64,000 nt of DNA from Calliphora vicina (GCF_958450345.1 NW_027052597.1:516093-580092); one strand, 5' to 3'; shown: positions 34,564 to 45,740, counted from the stretch's first letter. Notes: generated from the sequence alone by a model not told the origin. Numbers and translations: made by a program.

Positions 34564-35125
34564 CAATATATTAAAGAGACGATTTCTTAACGCGCTCGTA
34601 ATTTTGAGAGATTTTTGTACCAAATTTGTTGTTTATAATTTAAGAGAACGTAAAAAGCTGAGAATGTTTGGTTTTTAGTGCTGCAGCGTTGCCAAATGTG
34701 CAGATTTATCTGCATTTTGCAGTTTTTCTGAGCATTGAGCAGTTTTGAAGTTTTTTGTTTAAAAAGTAAGTTTTTCTGTAAATTATGCAGATTTTGCAGT
34801 TTTTACATTTAAATCTTTTAATTTAAATTTTGTTATTTTAATTCCAATTTCTAAAGCCACAATTTTACCCCATATGCTTAATATAGTAGTGGCAAGATTT
34901 ACTCATACTTTTTTAATGCGACAATGTAATCATATACTATTTTTTGCACCACTGAAAGAAAGAGGGAATTCCCCCATTTTTATATCTAAGAAAGTTTTGT
35001 TTCTCTATATGGAGTTTGCTATTATAGTTTGTTAGTTTAGTTCACAACGTAATACTCAGGTTCCTTCTGCATATGCAACTCATTCAAACAACTCACAAAA
35101 TATTTTTCTTTAACTTGCCACTAAT

Positions 35126-36530
35126 ATGGATAAATATTTAGTAAGAAATGGTAAGAAAAGTGTTATTTTTATATTAGGTACATTAAATAACAAGCATTAA
35201 TTTACTAGATAAAGAACCTGAAAATTTGCGGGCAGATGTGATACATATTGCAGAATCCACACCTCGCTCAAGTAAAAATCGAAAACGAAAATTGAGTGGT
35301 TACAATAAATCGTGGGAGGAGCAAGAAATGTTTAAATCGTGGATCAGAAGGAGTGATAATAATTTGGCGTACTGTAAAGTTTGTTGTTGTGAGCTAAAAG
35401 CATTAGCTGGAGTGTCAGATTTAAAGGCTCATGCTTTGACATCTAAACATGTTGAAAGAACAACAGCTATACAAATTCAAAAAAGTTCTAAGGTATCACT
35501 AAGCGATTCAGTCAAGTATAGTTCCAAAATATCAAATATTGAACTCCATTTAGCAGCGTTCTGCGCAGAACATAATGTTCCATTTACAGCAATGGATCAT
35601 CTAGTTCCTTTACTCCAAGAAACTATTGAGGATTCGGCGCTCCTAAAAAAAACAAAATGTGCTAGAACAAAGACAACATCTATAGTGAAAAACGTTATAG
35701 GCGAGACTCACCAAGAAGAACTCTGTGGTATACTACGTACAAAAATGTTTTCTTTGTGCGTCGATGAATCGACGGACATATCAACTACTAAGTTGTTATC
35801 TCTAGTCGTAAGAGTTGAATATAAAGACAAAATTTGTGACTTCTTTTTTGATTTGGTTAAAGTGCGTGATTGTACCGCCAAGGGGATTTATAAAGAAATA
35901 GTAAATATTTTCAACAACAATAATATAAATTATAAAACAAACTTAATTGGCTTTGCTGCGGATGGTGCGAATGTGATGACTGGTGGTAACCATTCTGTTG
36001 CTACACTGCTGAAAAAAGATTGTCCACATTTAATTATATTTAAATGTATTTGCCACTCGTTCGCTCTTTGCGCAAATTCAGCTTGTAATTTTTTACCGAA
36101 ATATATTGAAGGTGCTGCGAGGGATATCTACAATTTTATTCAAAACAGTCCCAAACGTGTAGAATTATTTTCAGAATTACAGGTGTTGCTGGATTATAAT
36201 CCCAGAAAAATGTTGCACCCTTCCCAAACGCGTTGGCTATCGCTCGAAGCTACAGTGAATCAGATTTTGAGCAGATTAGAAGTCTTAAAACTATTTTTTT
36301 TACACGAAGACGTGGAAAAGTTTGATTCTACACAAAGAATAATAAATTATTTACATAATCCAGAATTTGAATTATATTTACTATTTTTAAAGTTTATATT
36401 AAATGATATTAACAAACTAAACCGCCTGTTTCAAAACGAAAACCCAAAAATACATTTATTAAATAGTACAATAAACCGTTTATACGGAAAAATTTTTGAA
36501 TATATAAAGCTAATTCACAAGGTGTCCTAA
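35126..36530 (+). CDS. hAT transposase, N-terminal and core part (BED finger)
   Basis: Exon 1 (35126-35150) encodes MDKYLVRN. A 58-nt intron (35151-35208, GTAAGA to TTACTAG) joins in frame to an exon running to a stop at 36528-36530. At about residues 62-89 there is a BED-type zinc finger with CKVCC and two spaced His (KAH, SKH). The core has CVDESTDIS (first catalytic Asp expected here), NLIGFAADGANVM (second Asp), FKCICHSFALC, ACNFLPKYIE and QTRWLSLEATV. The C-terminal dimerisation block is downstream at 37144-37861, so this frame is cut short. One base out of frame after HKV, the sequence could continue as LISEVLK, which suggests a frameshift before the insertion. The enzyme would bind element ends through the BED finger and cut and paste them. 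This copy is probably inactive. Confidence 0.88.
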
Positions 36531-36562
36531 TTTCAGAAGTACTAAAATAATAACATGAAAAA

Positions 36563-37143
36563 ATACGACTGTTGTGAACAACCCCTCATAACTAAGTGTG
36601 CTATTTCAAATCTAAATCAGCTGATATAAAAGACCGATACAAAATAAAACAATTACAAAAATTTTCTGTTACAATGCCAAGTGAGAAAACTAAAATAATA
36701 ATTATTATTATTTTATAGCGTCCATTAAATATTATTCTGCAACCACTTTTACGAAAACAAATATAAATTTTGTTCAAAAAAATAACTGTAAACAAAAACA
36801 GCTGATTATCAGAGATCTGTGTCGAACACTTTTATCGGCGGCGGAGGCTTGTGAAAAATGGTATGGCGGTTTTGCTTAATTTTTCGAGACTAGAACTTTT
36901 TGACTGCGATTCTTGGTGTCGGCTCCCGAATATTATCAGCGACTCGACGGCTCGGCGTATGCGACTAGTAAGGGTTCGGCTCAGGTCTCTGCTGGTTGGA
37001 TACGACAGCACAATAAACATAGCTTACAGAGTAGTAATAGTTTAGGACATTTTTTGCTTGAATAGCAACAATAACAATTTTAAACCATTGTGAAATATTA
37101 GAACATTATGACAATATGACATGATAAGAGACCTTGTGAATTG
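36563..37143. other. Insertion within the transposase, with a GC-rich core
   Basis: This stretch separates the two transposase blocks and encodes no hAT-like peptide. Its flanks are AT-rich, but about 36830-37010 is distinctly GC-rich (for example CGGCGGCGGAGGC and CGACGGCTCGGCG), unlike nearly all of the window. CAGCTGAT occurs at about 36617 and again at 36799. Short open frames occur on both strands (36832-37020 minus and 36851-37045 plus), neither recognised. It could be a captured host fragment, a small transposon or an unusual intron. Confidence 0.5.
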
Positions 37144-37861
37144 AACAATAGTAAAAGAGGAATATATATGTTTTAAGAAATTTAAAAAGATTGATATTAA
37201 CAATTCCACATTTTTAAAAGATCCAAAGGATATTTATTTAGGTGCGGAAGTTTCATTAGCTCTATCTAAATTATCTGAGGAAAGCGCAAAGGACTTCAAA
37301 AATAATTGCTTACAATTTTACGTTGAGCTTTGCAATTCACTCTTAAAAAAGTTTGATTTTGAAAATGATTTTTTGGAATGCGTTGAGGCCTTAGCACCTG
37401 CTAATGTTGTGAAAAATAACAATAAAAGTATTTTTAAATTATGTCGTTTTGTGCCAAATGTAGTAGAAATGAACTACATTCAAGACACAGATGATGAGTG
37501 GCGTGAACTACTGCACCTAAATTTTGAAGACTTGGGCTTATTAGAAGAAGAAAATATTGAAACTTTTTGGGAAGTAATATTTAAAACAAAACGTGGCGAC
37601 GGAACTAAAGCTTTTCCTAATTTAAAAAAACTGGTATATGCAATTTTGTCAGTAACTGTTGCAACTGCTAATGTTGAAAGAATTTTTTCACAAATTAATA
37701 TTAATAAAAATAAAACTAGGAACAGATTAGAAGTGCCAACACTGTGTGGCATTTTAAGAACTAAAGATTTTCTTAAAAAAAATAACAGTAATTGCAGCAA
37801 TTTCGTGCAATCAAAAGAAATGGCAATCAAATTTACCAAAGAAATGTACAAATCTGATTAG
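37144..37861 (+). pseudogene. hAT transposase, C-terminal part
   Basis: The frame resumes at about 37144 and stays open to a stop at 37859-37861. It includes CFKKFKKIDINN, DIYLGAEVSLAL, LQFYVELCNSLLKKF and the dimerisation block TVATANVERIFSQININ, then CGILRTKDFLKKN. ANVERIF and the CGILR tail match the remnants at 357-2640. It has no start of its own in a sensible place (the first ATG is internal, at 37379), so it would need splicing from the upstream block. Marked as a pseudogene because that join is not supported by clear splice sites. Confidence 0.8.
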
Positions 37862-38216
37862 TATTAAGTGCCAAGAGAAATTAACTCAATTTACGAAAAT
37901 GCATGTTATTTCAAATATTTTTTATAAAACTGAATTATATTTTTATTTTTTATTATATGTACAATTTAATTTGTTTTGTTATGTTTTGTATTTTTTTGTT
38001 ATGTTTTGTTATTTTTTGTTATGTTTTGTTATGTTTTAATAAAAAAAATATGAACTGAATTATAATTTTATGTGCAGTTTTTTTAGTTGAAAATCATTTT
38101 TTTTTTTAAATTTAAAGTTTTTGAAAAAAAAATTATGGCAACGCTGCAGTGCTGCTAAAAAGCTAGGTTATTTTTTGTTTTTTTGTTATGTATAAATTTT
38201 ATACATGCCCAAGCCC

Positions 38217-38462
38217 AAGGCGAATCTATAGAAGGTGACGACAGAAGAACAGCTGATTATTTTTTTTATTCAGTTGTTTAGACAAGTGAACTGTCAATTC
38301 ACTTGTGTTTGTTGTGGCGAAAAATACAACAAACCCAAAAGCAAAAACAACCACAGGCAACTTTGACAGTTCACTTATCTTTTTACAAAAACAAAGTACA
38401 TGTTGTTTTTGTATATGTTGTATTTGTTGTAGTTCTGTCGTCACCTTCTATAGATTCGCCTT
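38217..38462. repeat. MITE with 28-bp inverted ends and about 10-bp duplication
   Basis: Ends AAGGCGAATCTATAGAAGG and its exact inverse at 38444-38462. GCCCAAGCCC flanks both sides (38207-38216 and 38463-38472). A 9-10-bp duplication fits Mutator-like elements. Non-coding; the frames across it are chance. Confidence 0.8.
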
Positions 38463-38472
38463 GCCCAAGCCC

Positions 38473-38819
38473 TATACTCTTGATACTCTTTTGTTTTTGT
38501 AATTGCTCTTAGCTATAGGCTGTGTGTTTTGTATACTCACTAGAGCACTCAGCACTAGCAATACAAAATACACAAACAACTTTGTCTTATTATTTTTTTG
38601 TCGTTCTTCACTGAATACACGCATGTTGAACACTTTCGTATGCTTTGCTGGTAAACATTGACGACTGCGATCATCCATGTAGATTTTGTTTTTGTTTATC
38701 GTATGATATTTTAAAAATGTGTGTGTTGAAAGCAGAGTTTAAAATTACTACTATATTAGTAAAAAAATTGCAAAAAAATTCATAATTTTACATGAAAACT
38801 GCAACAAATATTTAACAAG
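38473..38819. other. Short intergenic stretch, nothing recognised
   Basis: About 350 bases between the Mutator-like MITE and the large palindrome. No supported gene. Confidence 0.5.
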
Positions 38820-41800
38820 ATAATATTTCATTGTATACATACTAAAAATATAAATACTATTTTCCAATTCCATATATGCACAAGCTTCATGGTAGAAATA
38901 TTTGTCGCAGTTTTTCCAAAAATATTTTGCCTTACAAAATATTTTACGTTGCAGCTAGAAGACAAAATGAAAATTTTGCATTTTTAAATCTTTTGCTGCC
39001 TAAATATATGTATATTTTTGGTTAGCAAAAACAAATGAAATTGCTTGTGTATAATATACAAAAAAATTACTACAAAAACATCATACATGCAAACAAATTG
39101 CAGCGTGAAAACCATAAACTGCAAACGATATGCGCAGTGAAAAATTCAAACAATGAAAATATGGAAGATGCTAAAAGTAGACTGCCAAACCATACGAAGT
39201 TGAAAAATGTAAAATACGAAATTGTGCAAAGTTAAAAATGTTTAAAGCGAAAATGTTTATTTTTAAAATATTTCCGCCGCATATATGGTTTTGTTTTGCC
39301 GCATATAGTCATTGAGTAGAAAAATGTGAAAAAAACTATGAAGTTGATTTGGGTGTACAAAATAAAAATTGTATTGAAATGTGTGTTAATAAAGAATTTT
39401 AGTGCAATAAAATAGAAGTTTTATTTTTTGAGGTATGTAATTGTATGTATTGTGAAAGATAAATTAAATTAAATAAGATTCTGGACAAAGGATAGCTATT
39501 GAATTTTTTGATTGATTGGCTTTTTTAATACGAATTCAAATGTATTCATGCTGGTGGTAATAGGAGTCCAGAAAAATTAGTAAGAAAAAAAATAATTTTG
39601 TATGTAAAGCGGTTAAAAAAGGATATATAATGCAACAACAAAATGTGACAACAACAGCCAAATACCATAAATAACAGGATCATTCATTTTATGAATAAAA
39701 TCTATCATAATAAAGTGTTGTACATTCAAATGTTTCCTTTCGTAAAATTTGCAACAGGAGAACAAACAAAAAAATAAGCAGCATAGAAAATAATTGTGGA
39801 AGAACAATTTTATGTGTAAGATATAATGCAAAAAAGGCACAGGTATAATTACAACAGTAGCAAAAGGAAATTAACTGCAACAACATCAACTTATACACAC
39901 AAGTAGGTAATTATGATATAAAATTGCTGTATGTGTGTACATACAACAACAATTTATGCAAAAATCATAAACAAATACATAAATAGGTTCAGTCGTGATC
40001 GTGAGTGATTTTGTAGCAGGAGAAAAAAAGGATAAAGAGGAATGATAGAAAATGTAAGTATCAACAAAAGAAAGGAAAAGAGTTAAAAAGGGATAGAAAA
40101 TGCAACAACCAGATTATGGAAGGACACATGCATGAAAGCAAGAATAATTTATCACTACAAATGAATACAAAGAGGTTATAAATAACAGGAGATACGAAAT
40201 TTAAGAAAGTTCCTGAAAATATAATTCTGCAATGAAGAAAATTTTACTGTATACAAATATCAAGTGAGAGCGAAAATGATCGACTTTGTTTGTGTTTTTA
40301 AAATTTAATACATATGAATGAGCATTTAAAATTTAAATGCTCATTCATATGTATCCATTCGTAGTATTTCTAACAGGAGAACAAAAAAACAAATAAGAAA
40401 CAGAGAACAAATTATGCAACGAAGGCACAACAAATTTTTTACATAGGCACGAGTGCAGCAGGAGAAAAAGGAAATACAACAACAACTACTACCTCAAGTA
40501 ATTTTGAAATGCAACTGTTGGTTATGTGTCCTCTAGCTGCATAATGCAACAACAACACATTCAAAAAATAGGAACAAATACAAAGCAAAGGAATTTCTAG
40601 ACATGTGGTGGAGTACCGTTGCAATTAATTGCATTTTGTTGTTTCTTTACTGTTAATGTAGAAAATTAAAAAGTCAACAACAACTTGTGCAATCTGAAAT
40701 GCAAATGAGTATGATTGGCTGAGCGTTTGTAACAGGAGTAAAATAAAAAAAGTATAGAATGCTAAAAAAAAATATATGTATTGTGAAGGATAGGAATGCA
40801 GTGAAAGTACATTCATGAAGGTTATGAGCAAAGGATAGCGGATGATATTATTATTGCATTGTTTGTGTAGAACTGATTTTTGTTGAATACCGTTACAGAT
40901 CATTTTTTATTACGCATTTTGGTTTATTTTTAGATCGAGGAATTTTTGTCATGTGCACTGAGTTGTTGTTTTTTGTAAAGGATTTTTGTGCGTATTTGTT
41001 TTTTATTATTTGTACACTTGTCGTTGTGTCCGTTATTTTTTTTTTTTCGCGAATAGTTGTAATATTGATTGCAGAATTATATTTTCAGGAACTTTCTTAA
41101 ATTTCGTATCTCCTGTTATTTATAACCTCTTTGTATTCATTTGTAGTGATAAATTATTCTTGCTTTCATGCATGTGTCCTTCCATAATCTGGTTGTTGCA
41201 TTTTCTATCCCTTTTTAACTCTTTTCCTTTCTTTTGTTGATACTTACATTATCTATCATTCCTCTTTATCCTTTTTTCTCCTGCTACAAAATCACTCACG
41301 ATCACGACTGAACCTATTTATGTATTTGTTTATGATTTTTGCATAAATTGTTGTTGTATGTACACACATACAGCAATTTTATATCATAATTACCTACTTG
41401 TGTGTATAAGTTGATGTTGTTGCAGTTAATTTCCTTTTGCTACTGTTGTAATTATACCTGTGCCTTTTTTGCATTATATCTTACACATAAAATTGTTCTT
41501 CCACAATTATTTTCTATGCTGCTTATTTTTTTGTTTGTTCTCCTGTTACAAATTTTACGAAAGGAAACATTTGAATGTACAACACTTTATTATGATAGAT
41601 TTTATTCATAAAATGAATGATCCTGTTATTTATGGTATTTGGCTGTTGTTGTCACATTTTGTTGTTGCATTATATATCCTTTTTTAACCGCTTTACATAC
41701 AAAATTATTTTTTTTCTTACTAATTTTTCTGGACTCCTATTACCACCAGCATGAATACATTTGAATTCGTATTAAAAAAGCCAATCAATCAAAAAATTCA

Positions 41801-42481
41801 ATAATAATATCCTCCGCTAGCTATCCTGTGTCCAGAATCTTATTTAATTTAATTTATCTTTCACAATACATACAATTACATACCTCAAAAAATAAAACTT
41901 CTATTTTATTGCACTAAAATTCTTTATTAACACACATTTCAATACAATTTTTATTTTGTACACCCAAATCAACTTCATAGTTTTTTTCACATTTTTCTAC
42001 TCAATGACTATATGCGGCAAAACAAAACCATATATGCGGCGGAAATATTTTAAAAATAAACATTTTCGCTTTAAACATTTTTAACTTTGCACAATTTCGT
42101 ATTTTACATTTTTCAACTTCGTATGGTTTGGCAGTCTACTTTTAGCATCTTCCATATTTTCATTGTTTGAATTTTTCACTGCGCATATCGTTTGCAGTTT
42201 ATGGTTTTCACGCTGCAATTAGTTTGCATGTATGATGTTTTTGTAGTAATTTTTTTGTATATTATACACAAGCAATTTCATTTGTTTTTGCTAACCAAAA
42301 ATATACATATATTTAGGCAGCAAAAGTTTTAAAAATGCAAAATTTTCATTTTGTCTTCTAGCTGCAACGTAAAATATTTTGTAAGGCAAAATATTTTTGG
42401 AAAAACTGCGACAAATATTTCTACCATGAAGCTTGTGCATATATGGCATTGGTTTATAGTTTGTATATTTTCAGTATTTGT
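38820..42481. repeat. Large near-perfect palindrome (foldback-type), arms about 1.4 kb
   Basis: The left arm (about 38820-40233) and right arm (about 41068-42481) are inverse copies. Compared segments are nearly identical, with only scattered single-base changes and an 18-base extra stretch near 41807-41824; the outermost 60 bases diverge. The spacer is about 830 bases. A 48-base perfect palindrome lies at about 40307-40354. A motif like AACAGGAGAA recurs near 39757, 40014, 40180, 40372, 40454 and 40731, so the arms and spacer are built of degenerate subrepeats, as in Foldback transposons. Pairs of identical short frames, one per arm, follow from the symmetry and are not genes. No target duplication could be fixed. 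Confidence 0.88.
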
Positions 42482-42752
42482 GCACATTAATATGAAAACG
42501 ATTCATATTTATTGCGCAGTCGGTGGTCAAATGTAAAAAACGTTTAACTAATTTTAAACCCTGGTTGAAAGTGAGTTTTTTTTCTTTTTTCTTTGTATGA
42601 ATTGGTTTTAGCAACAACAAATATTGAATAAAAAGTGGCTTTTCTTTAAATGTATTGGTGTTTACTCTTCCATAAGGAACTTGTGTGCACCCCTGGTATA
42701 AAACGACATTATGAGAAGCTTGTAATTATTAATCTGCAGATTGCTATATTAG

Positions 42753-43391
42753 CCCAGCGGCGAAAAGAAGTAGTAAGCAGGCCTTCTGGAAGGCCTTATT
42801 TAGCAGACACAAGGACTTATTGATCCATTCCATACTCATACATTTTTTACACACGATGTCCTAGCCAGCCAAGGCCTTCTTTAACAGGCCTGATAGAAGG
42901 CCTTCTTCAACAGGGCTGGTAGCAGGCCTTCTTCACAGGCTTGTTTTCAGGCCTTTTGTAAATAAATTTTGTTAAATAAATTGTATCTTTGATTAAGCCT
43001 AAACTATGTTTAAAATTTAATAACTTACCCGGCCTAAACGATATCTTATTTATTTTAATTTTTTTATAATAAAATCCAATAATGACCAAGTAAAAAATTC
43101 TCACAACCGCTTTGACCAAGAATTAAAGCAAAACTATTTTAAGTTTATTTATTTTTTTCTCTTCACTTTTTGCATTTTTTTGTATTTGTAGTTTTGTCTT
43201 TGGAATGTGAGTTTTTAACGGTATTTTCTGCTTGTACTACGTTTGTAGCAACAAAAAGAAGGGAGCAGGTAGGCCTTCCATAAGGTCTTCCTGAGAAGGC
43301 AAGCGAGCATGAGTACTGGATCTAAAAAAAGGTCCAGGAAGGTCTTACAGAAGGCCTTATAGCTGAAGGCCTCAAAAATTTCGCCGCTGGG
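42753..43391. repeat. MITE with CCCAGCGGCGAAA ends and AGGCCTT-rich interior
   Basis: Inverted ends CCCAGCGGCGAAA at 42753 and its near-inverse to 43391. The interior carries many copies of AGGCCTTCT and its inverse near both ends. It is related to 52673-53553, with the same layout and a similar first block (GCAGACACAAGGACTT). No transposase. A 137-codon frame at 43215-43628 crosses the boundary and is spurious. Confidence 0.8.
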
Positions 43392-43790
43392 AGGCTTTGC
43401 TAAATTATATACATATACCTTTAATGCAAGGATTGCCAAAACTAAAACTGCCATTGTATTGGTGAGAGAGCTACCCAGCAAACATAATGTCAAACAGTTA
43501 ACATAAGAACAAAATAAAGAATGTTTAGATTTAGAATTTTTGCCAGATATAACCAATTTATTAAATGAATGTAATTTAAATTTTAAGGAAATAAAAGAAT
43601 ATACATTATACGGCCGAAATTCTCTCAATTTTTTTATTTATTTCTGACTTTGTTGTTTTGTGTTCAATTGTAATTGAAACGCGTGTGTTTGCTATGCTTC
43701 GTCCAAAAACCACCCAACAACAATTCTTAATGAATTTCTGAAAAAATGAGACATTTGTTATGCTCTTTTAAAGAGAATAAGAATATGTGT
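43392..43790. other. Short intergenic stretch
   Basis: About 400 bases with no gene. ATTGCCAAAACTAAAACTG near 43432 and GACAATCCCTGC near 47391 are loosely inverse and may be remains of an older element surrounding both hATs. Confidence 0.4.
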
Positions 43791-43933
43791 GTTGTTCGCA
43801 GTGTTGCCACTTCATGTGTAATTACACATATTGTGTGTAATTTTAACTTGGATATGTAGCCCATGTGTAATTGAATGCATGTGTAATTCATGTGTAATTT
43901 AAATTCGAATTATATAAAAAAAAATTTATTGTC

Positions 43934-44149
43934 CCCTCAATAAAACGATAGTTTATTGAGGCATATACACCATTATTTTTTTATTGCATAATAAATGTGA
44001 AATTCTACTTCCACAAAGTGTGTCAAAATATCAATTGAAATATTACTTTTGTTCTAGATGTCTACTAACACAAAAATTTTAAACTCAATTATTTCGAAAT
44101 GGCATAAAAAGTATACACTATTGTTTTATTAAGGGGACTATATTGTGAA
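43934..44149. repeat. Small inverted repeat with GTCCCCTCAATAAAAC ends
   Basis: GTCCCCTCAATAAAAC near 43934 and GTTTTATTAAGGGGAC near 44149 are inverse. Part of the interior recurs in the other orientation at about 14690-14825, inside the hAT at 12623-14980. Confidence 0.65.
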
Positions 44150-44154
44150 TTAAC

Positions 44155-44665
44155 ATTAAACATTAAAATTAGCGCCATTCATATTGACTGTATTTTTCGT
44201 GATTTTAAAAGTTGAGGGTAATTTTAACCCCAAGTGCTATTAAGGGTTAATTTTAACTTTTGTGCTGATATTATAAATACTAGACTTCATGTTATATTTT
44301 TCTTAAGTTTCATCAAAATCGGCCCAAAAATATATAACATTTCGCTATCTTTCCAAGAGAAATTCCAAATATTGCAAAAATTTACTTTTGACCTTCACAA
44401 TTTAAGTGTTAACGTTTTCCGATTTTAGTAAAACTTTCAGACTATATTAAAAATTAACTGGACTATAATATTCTGAATAGCTTTTACTTAAAAATCATAA
44501 CAGTAAGGAAATTAGGCTCATTCTCCAAAATACGGCCAAAAAATTAGTTTTTCTCGAAAATCGCAAAATTTATATATTTAAAGTAAAAATAAGTTCTTGT
44601 TTTAATATTTCTCAAAATATGTTAATTTTGTTCCTACATTTCTTATTGTAGTTGCCAGTATGGTT
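44155..44665. repeat. Foldback-family fragment nested in a hAT
   Basis: It corresponds to the loop and part of the right arm of the foldback at 7268-8817. They share AAATCGGCCCAAAAATATA and the following 200 bases with few changes. The similar 64-codon frames at 7814 and 44234 result from this homology and are not a gene. Confidence 0.8.
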
Positions 44666-45740
44666 TTGGTGTGTGTTTTAAATAAAAAAATAAAATTTAC
44701 TTACTATTTTGGAAGCATTATTTCTATTTATAACTACAAATTCTAAAAACCTAAACGTTACAAAAATTATACATTTATTTACTTACAAAATTTTACTGGT
44801 AAAGTGTTCATTTATTTTTTTCTATTTTTGAGTATTTTACTCTCTCGTTACAAGTATTTACTAGTAAGATAAATGATCAAAGCTATAATTTACAAATAGT
44901 AAAAAATAGTTAACTTTGTCTAAATAATGTCTATTTGAAACTGAAAACAAAACTTATTTCAAAAGCCTTAATATAAATTAGCTAAAAATTAAAATTTTTT
45001 AAATATTGTTAAATTTTTAATAGAAATGGAACAATCTCCGAATGAACATTGATTAATATTTGTTAAAAGCGTATTTGACATATTTGACTGATCTCAAGAA
45101 TTATAAAAGTCCACGAAAAAATAGAAATTGCTGACTTCGGTTTATTCCAATATATATATACAATTCCTGGATAAATTAAAATCACCGCAAGTGAAAATTA
45201 TCCATCATTTTGTCATTTTACGCTAAATTGATAGTATTTGGTCCAAACATCCCAGAGTCCACTGTGACTAACCTTTTATATTCATGTACGTTTTAAAAAT
45301 CTTGTATTCGCAATAGGGCCTTTAGTCAATTTCTCCTATTTGCGATCACGAAAATGTATTTACATGTGTAATTTTTACCCATATGTGTAATTTAGGTATG
45401 AGGCATGTGTAGTTTAAAATTAGTTTGGTGGCAACACTGGTTGTTCGTCTGCACCAGGGTTCCCAGATGTTTTTCGAGACTCATCCCCAAATTTAAATTT
45501 TTCATCCCCAAAATTCCCAAAAAAAACAGTTTGTGATTTCCCCAAAAATCCCAGTGAAAATACTAGTATAATTTTAATTCATACATATTTATATGTACTT
45601 TATTTGTTCTACAATTCTTTTTTATTTATGTAGTATGCATGTATAATTTAATTTAATAAATTTATAATAATTTTAAAAATAAAATATAATATAAAATATA
45701 TTATAATACATATGTACATCAAGGTTACTTATTTAAAAAA

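Larger units (their letters stand above)
34684..38146 (+). mobile_element. Near-complete hAT transposon with CAGCGTTGCCA ends
   Basis: The ends CAGCGTTGCCA and TGGCAACGCTG are inverse. The flanks TAGTGCTG (34676-34683) and CAGTGCTG (38147-38154) match at 7 of 8 bases. The subterminal repeat at the left is TGCAGTTTTTCTG or TTTTGCAGTTTT, with TGCAGTTTTTTTAG at the right. The transposase is in two open blocks (35126-36530 and 37144-37861) separated by about 0.6 kb of foreign sequence. It is the most complete relative of the remnants at 357-2640 and 12736-13189. Confidence 0.92.
43799..45439. mobile_element. Non-autonomous hAT element with CAGTGTTGCCA ends
   Basis: Ends CAGTGTTGCCAC and GTGGCAACACTG, with the exact 8-bp duplication GTTGTTCG (43791-43798 and 45440-45447). 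The private subterminal repeat CATGTGTAATT occurs several times at each end (43810-43910 and 45360-45420). The interior consists of a small MITE (43934-44149) and foldback-family sequence (44155-44665). No transposase. Confidence 0.92.

Noticed and set aside
34564..34623. Longer acetyltransferase start at 34623
   Set aside because: The first codon is TTG, which is not a normal start in a nuclear eukaryotic gene; the first ATG is at 34563.
39613..41687. Identical pairs of 69- and 75-codon frames in opposite orientation
   Set aside because: They arise because the two arms of the palindrome are the same sequence; composition is low complexity and no start context or domain is visible.
43215..43628. 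137-codon minus-strand frame
   Set aside because: It crosses the end of a MITE into flanking DNA, so it cannot be an old gene.
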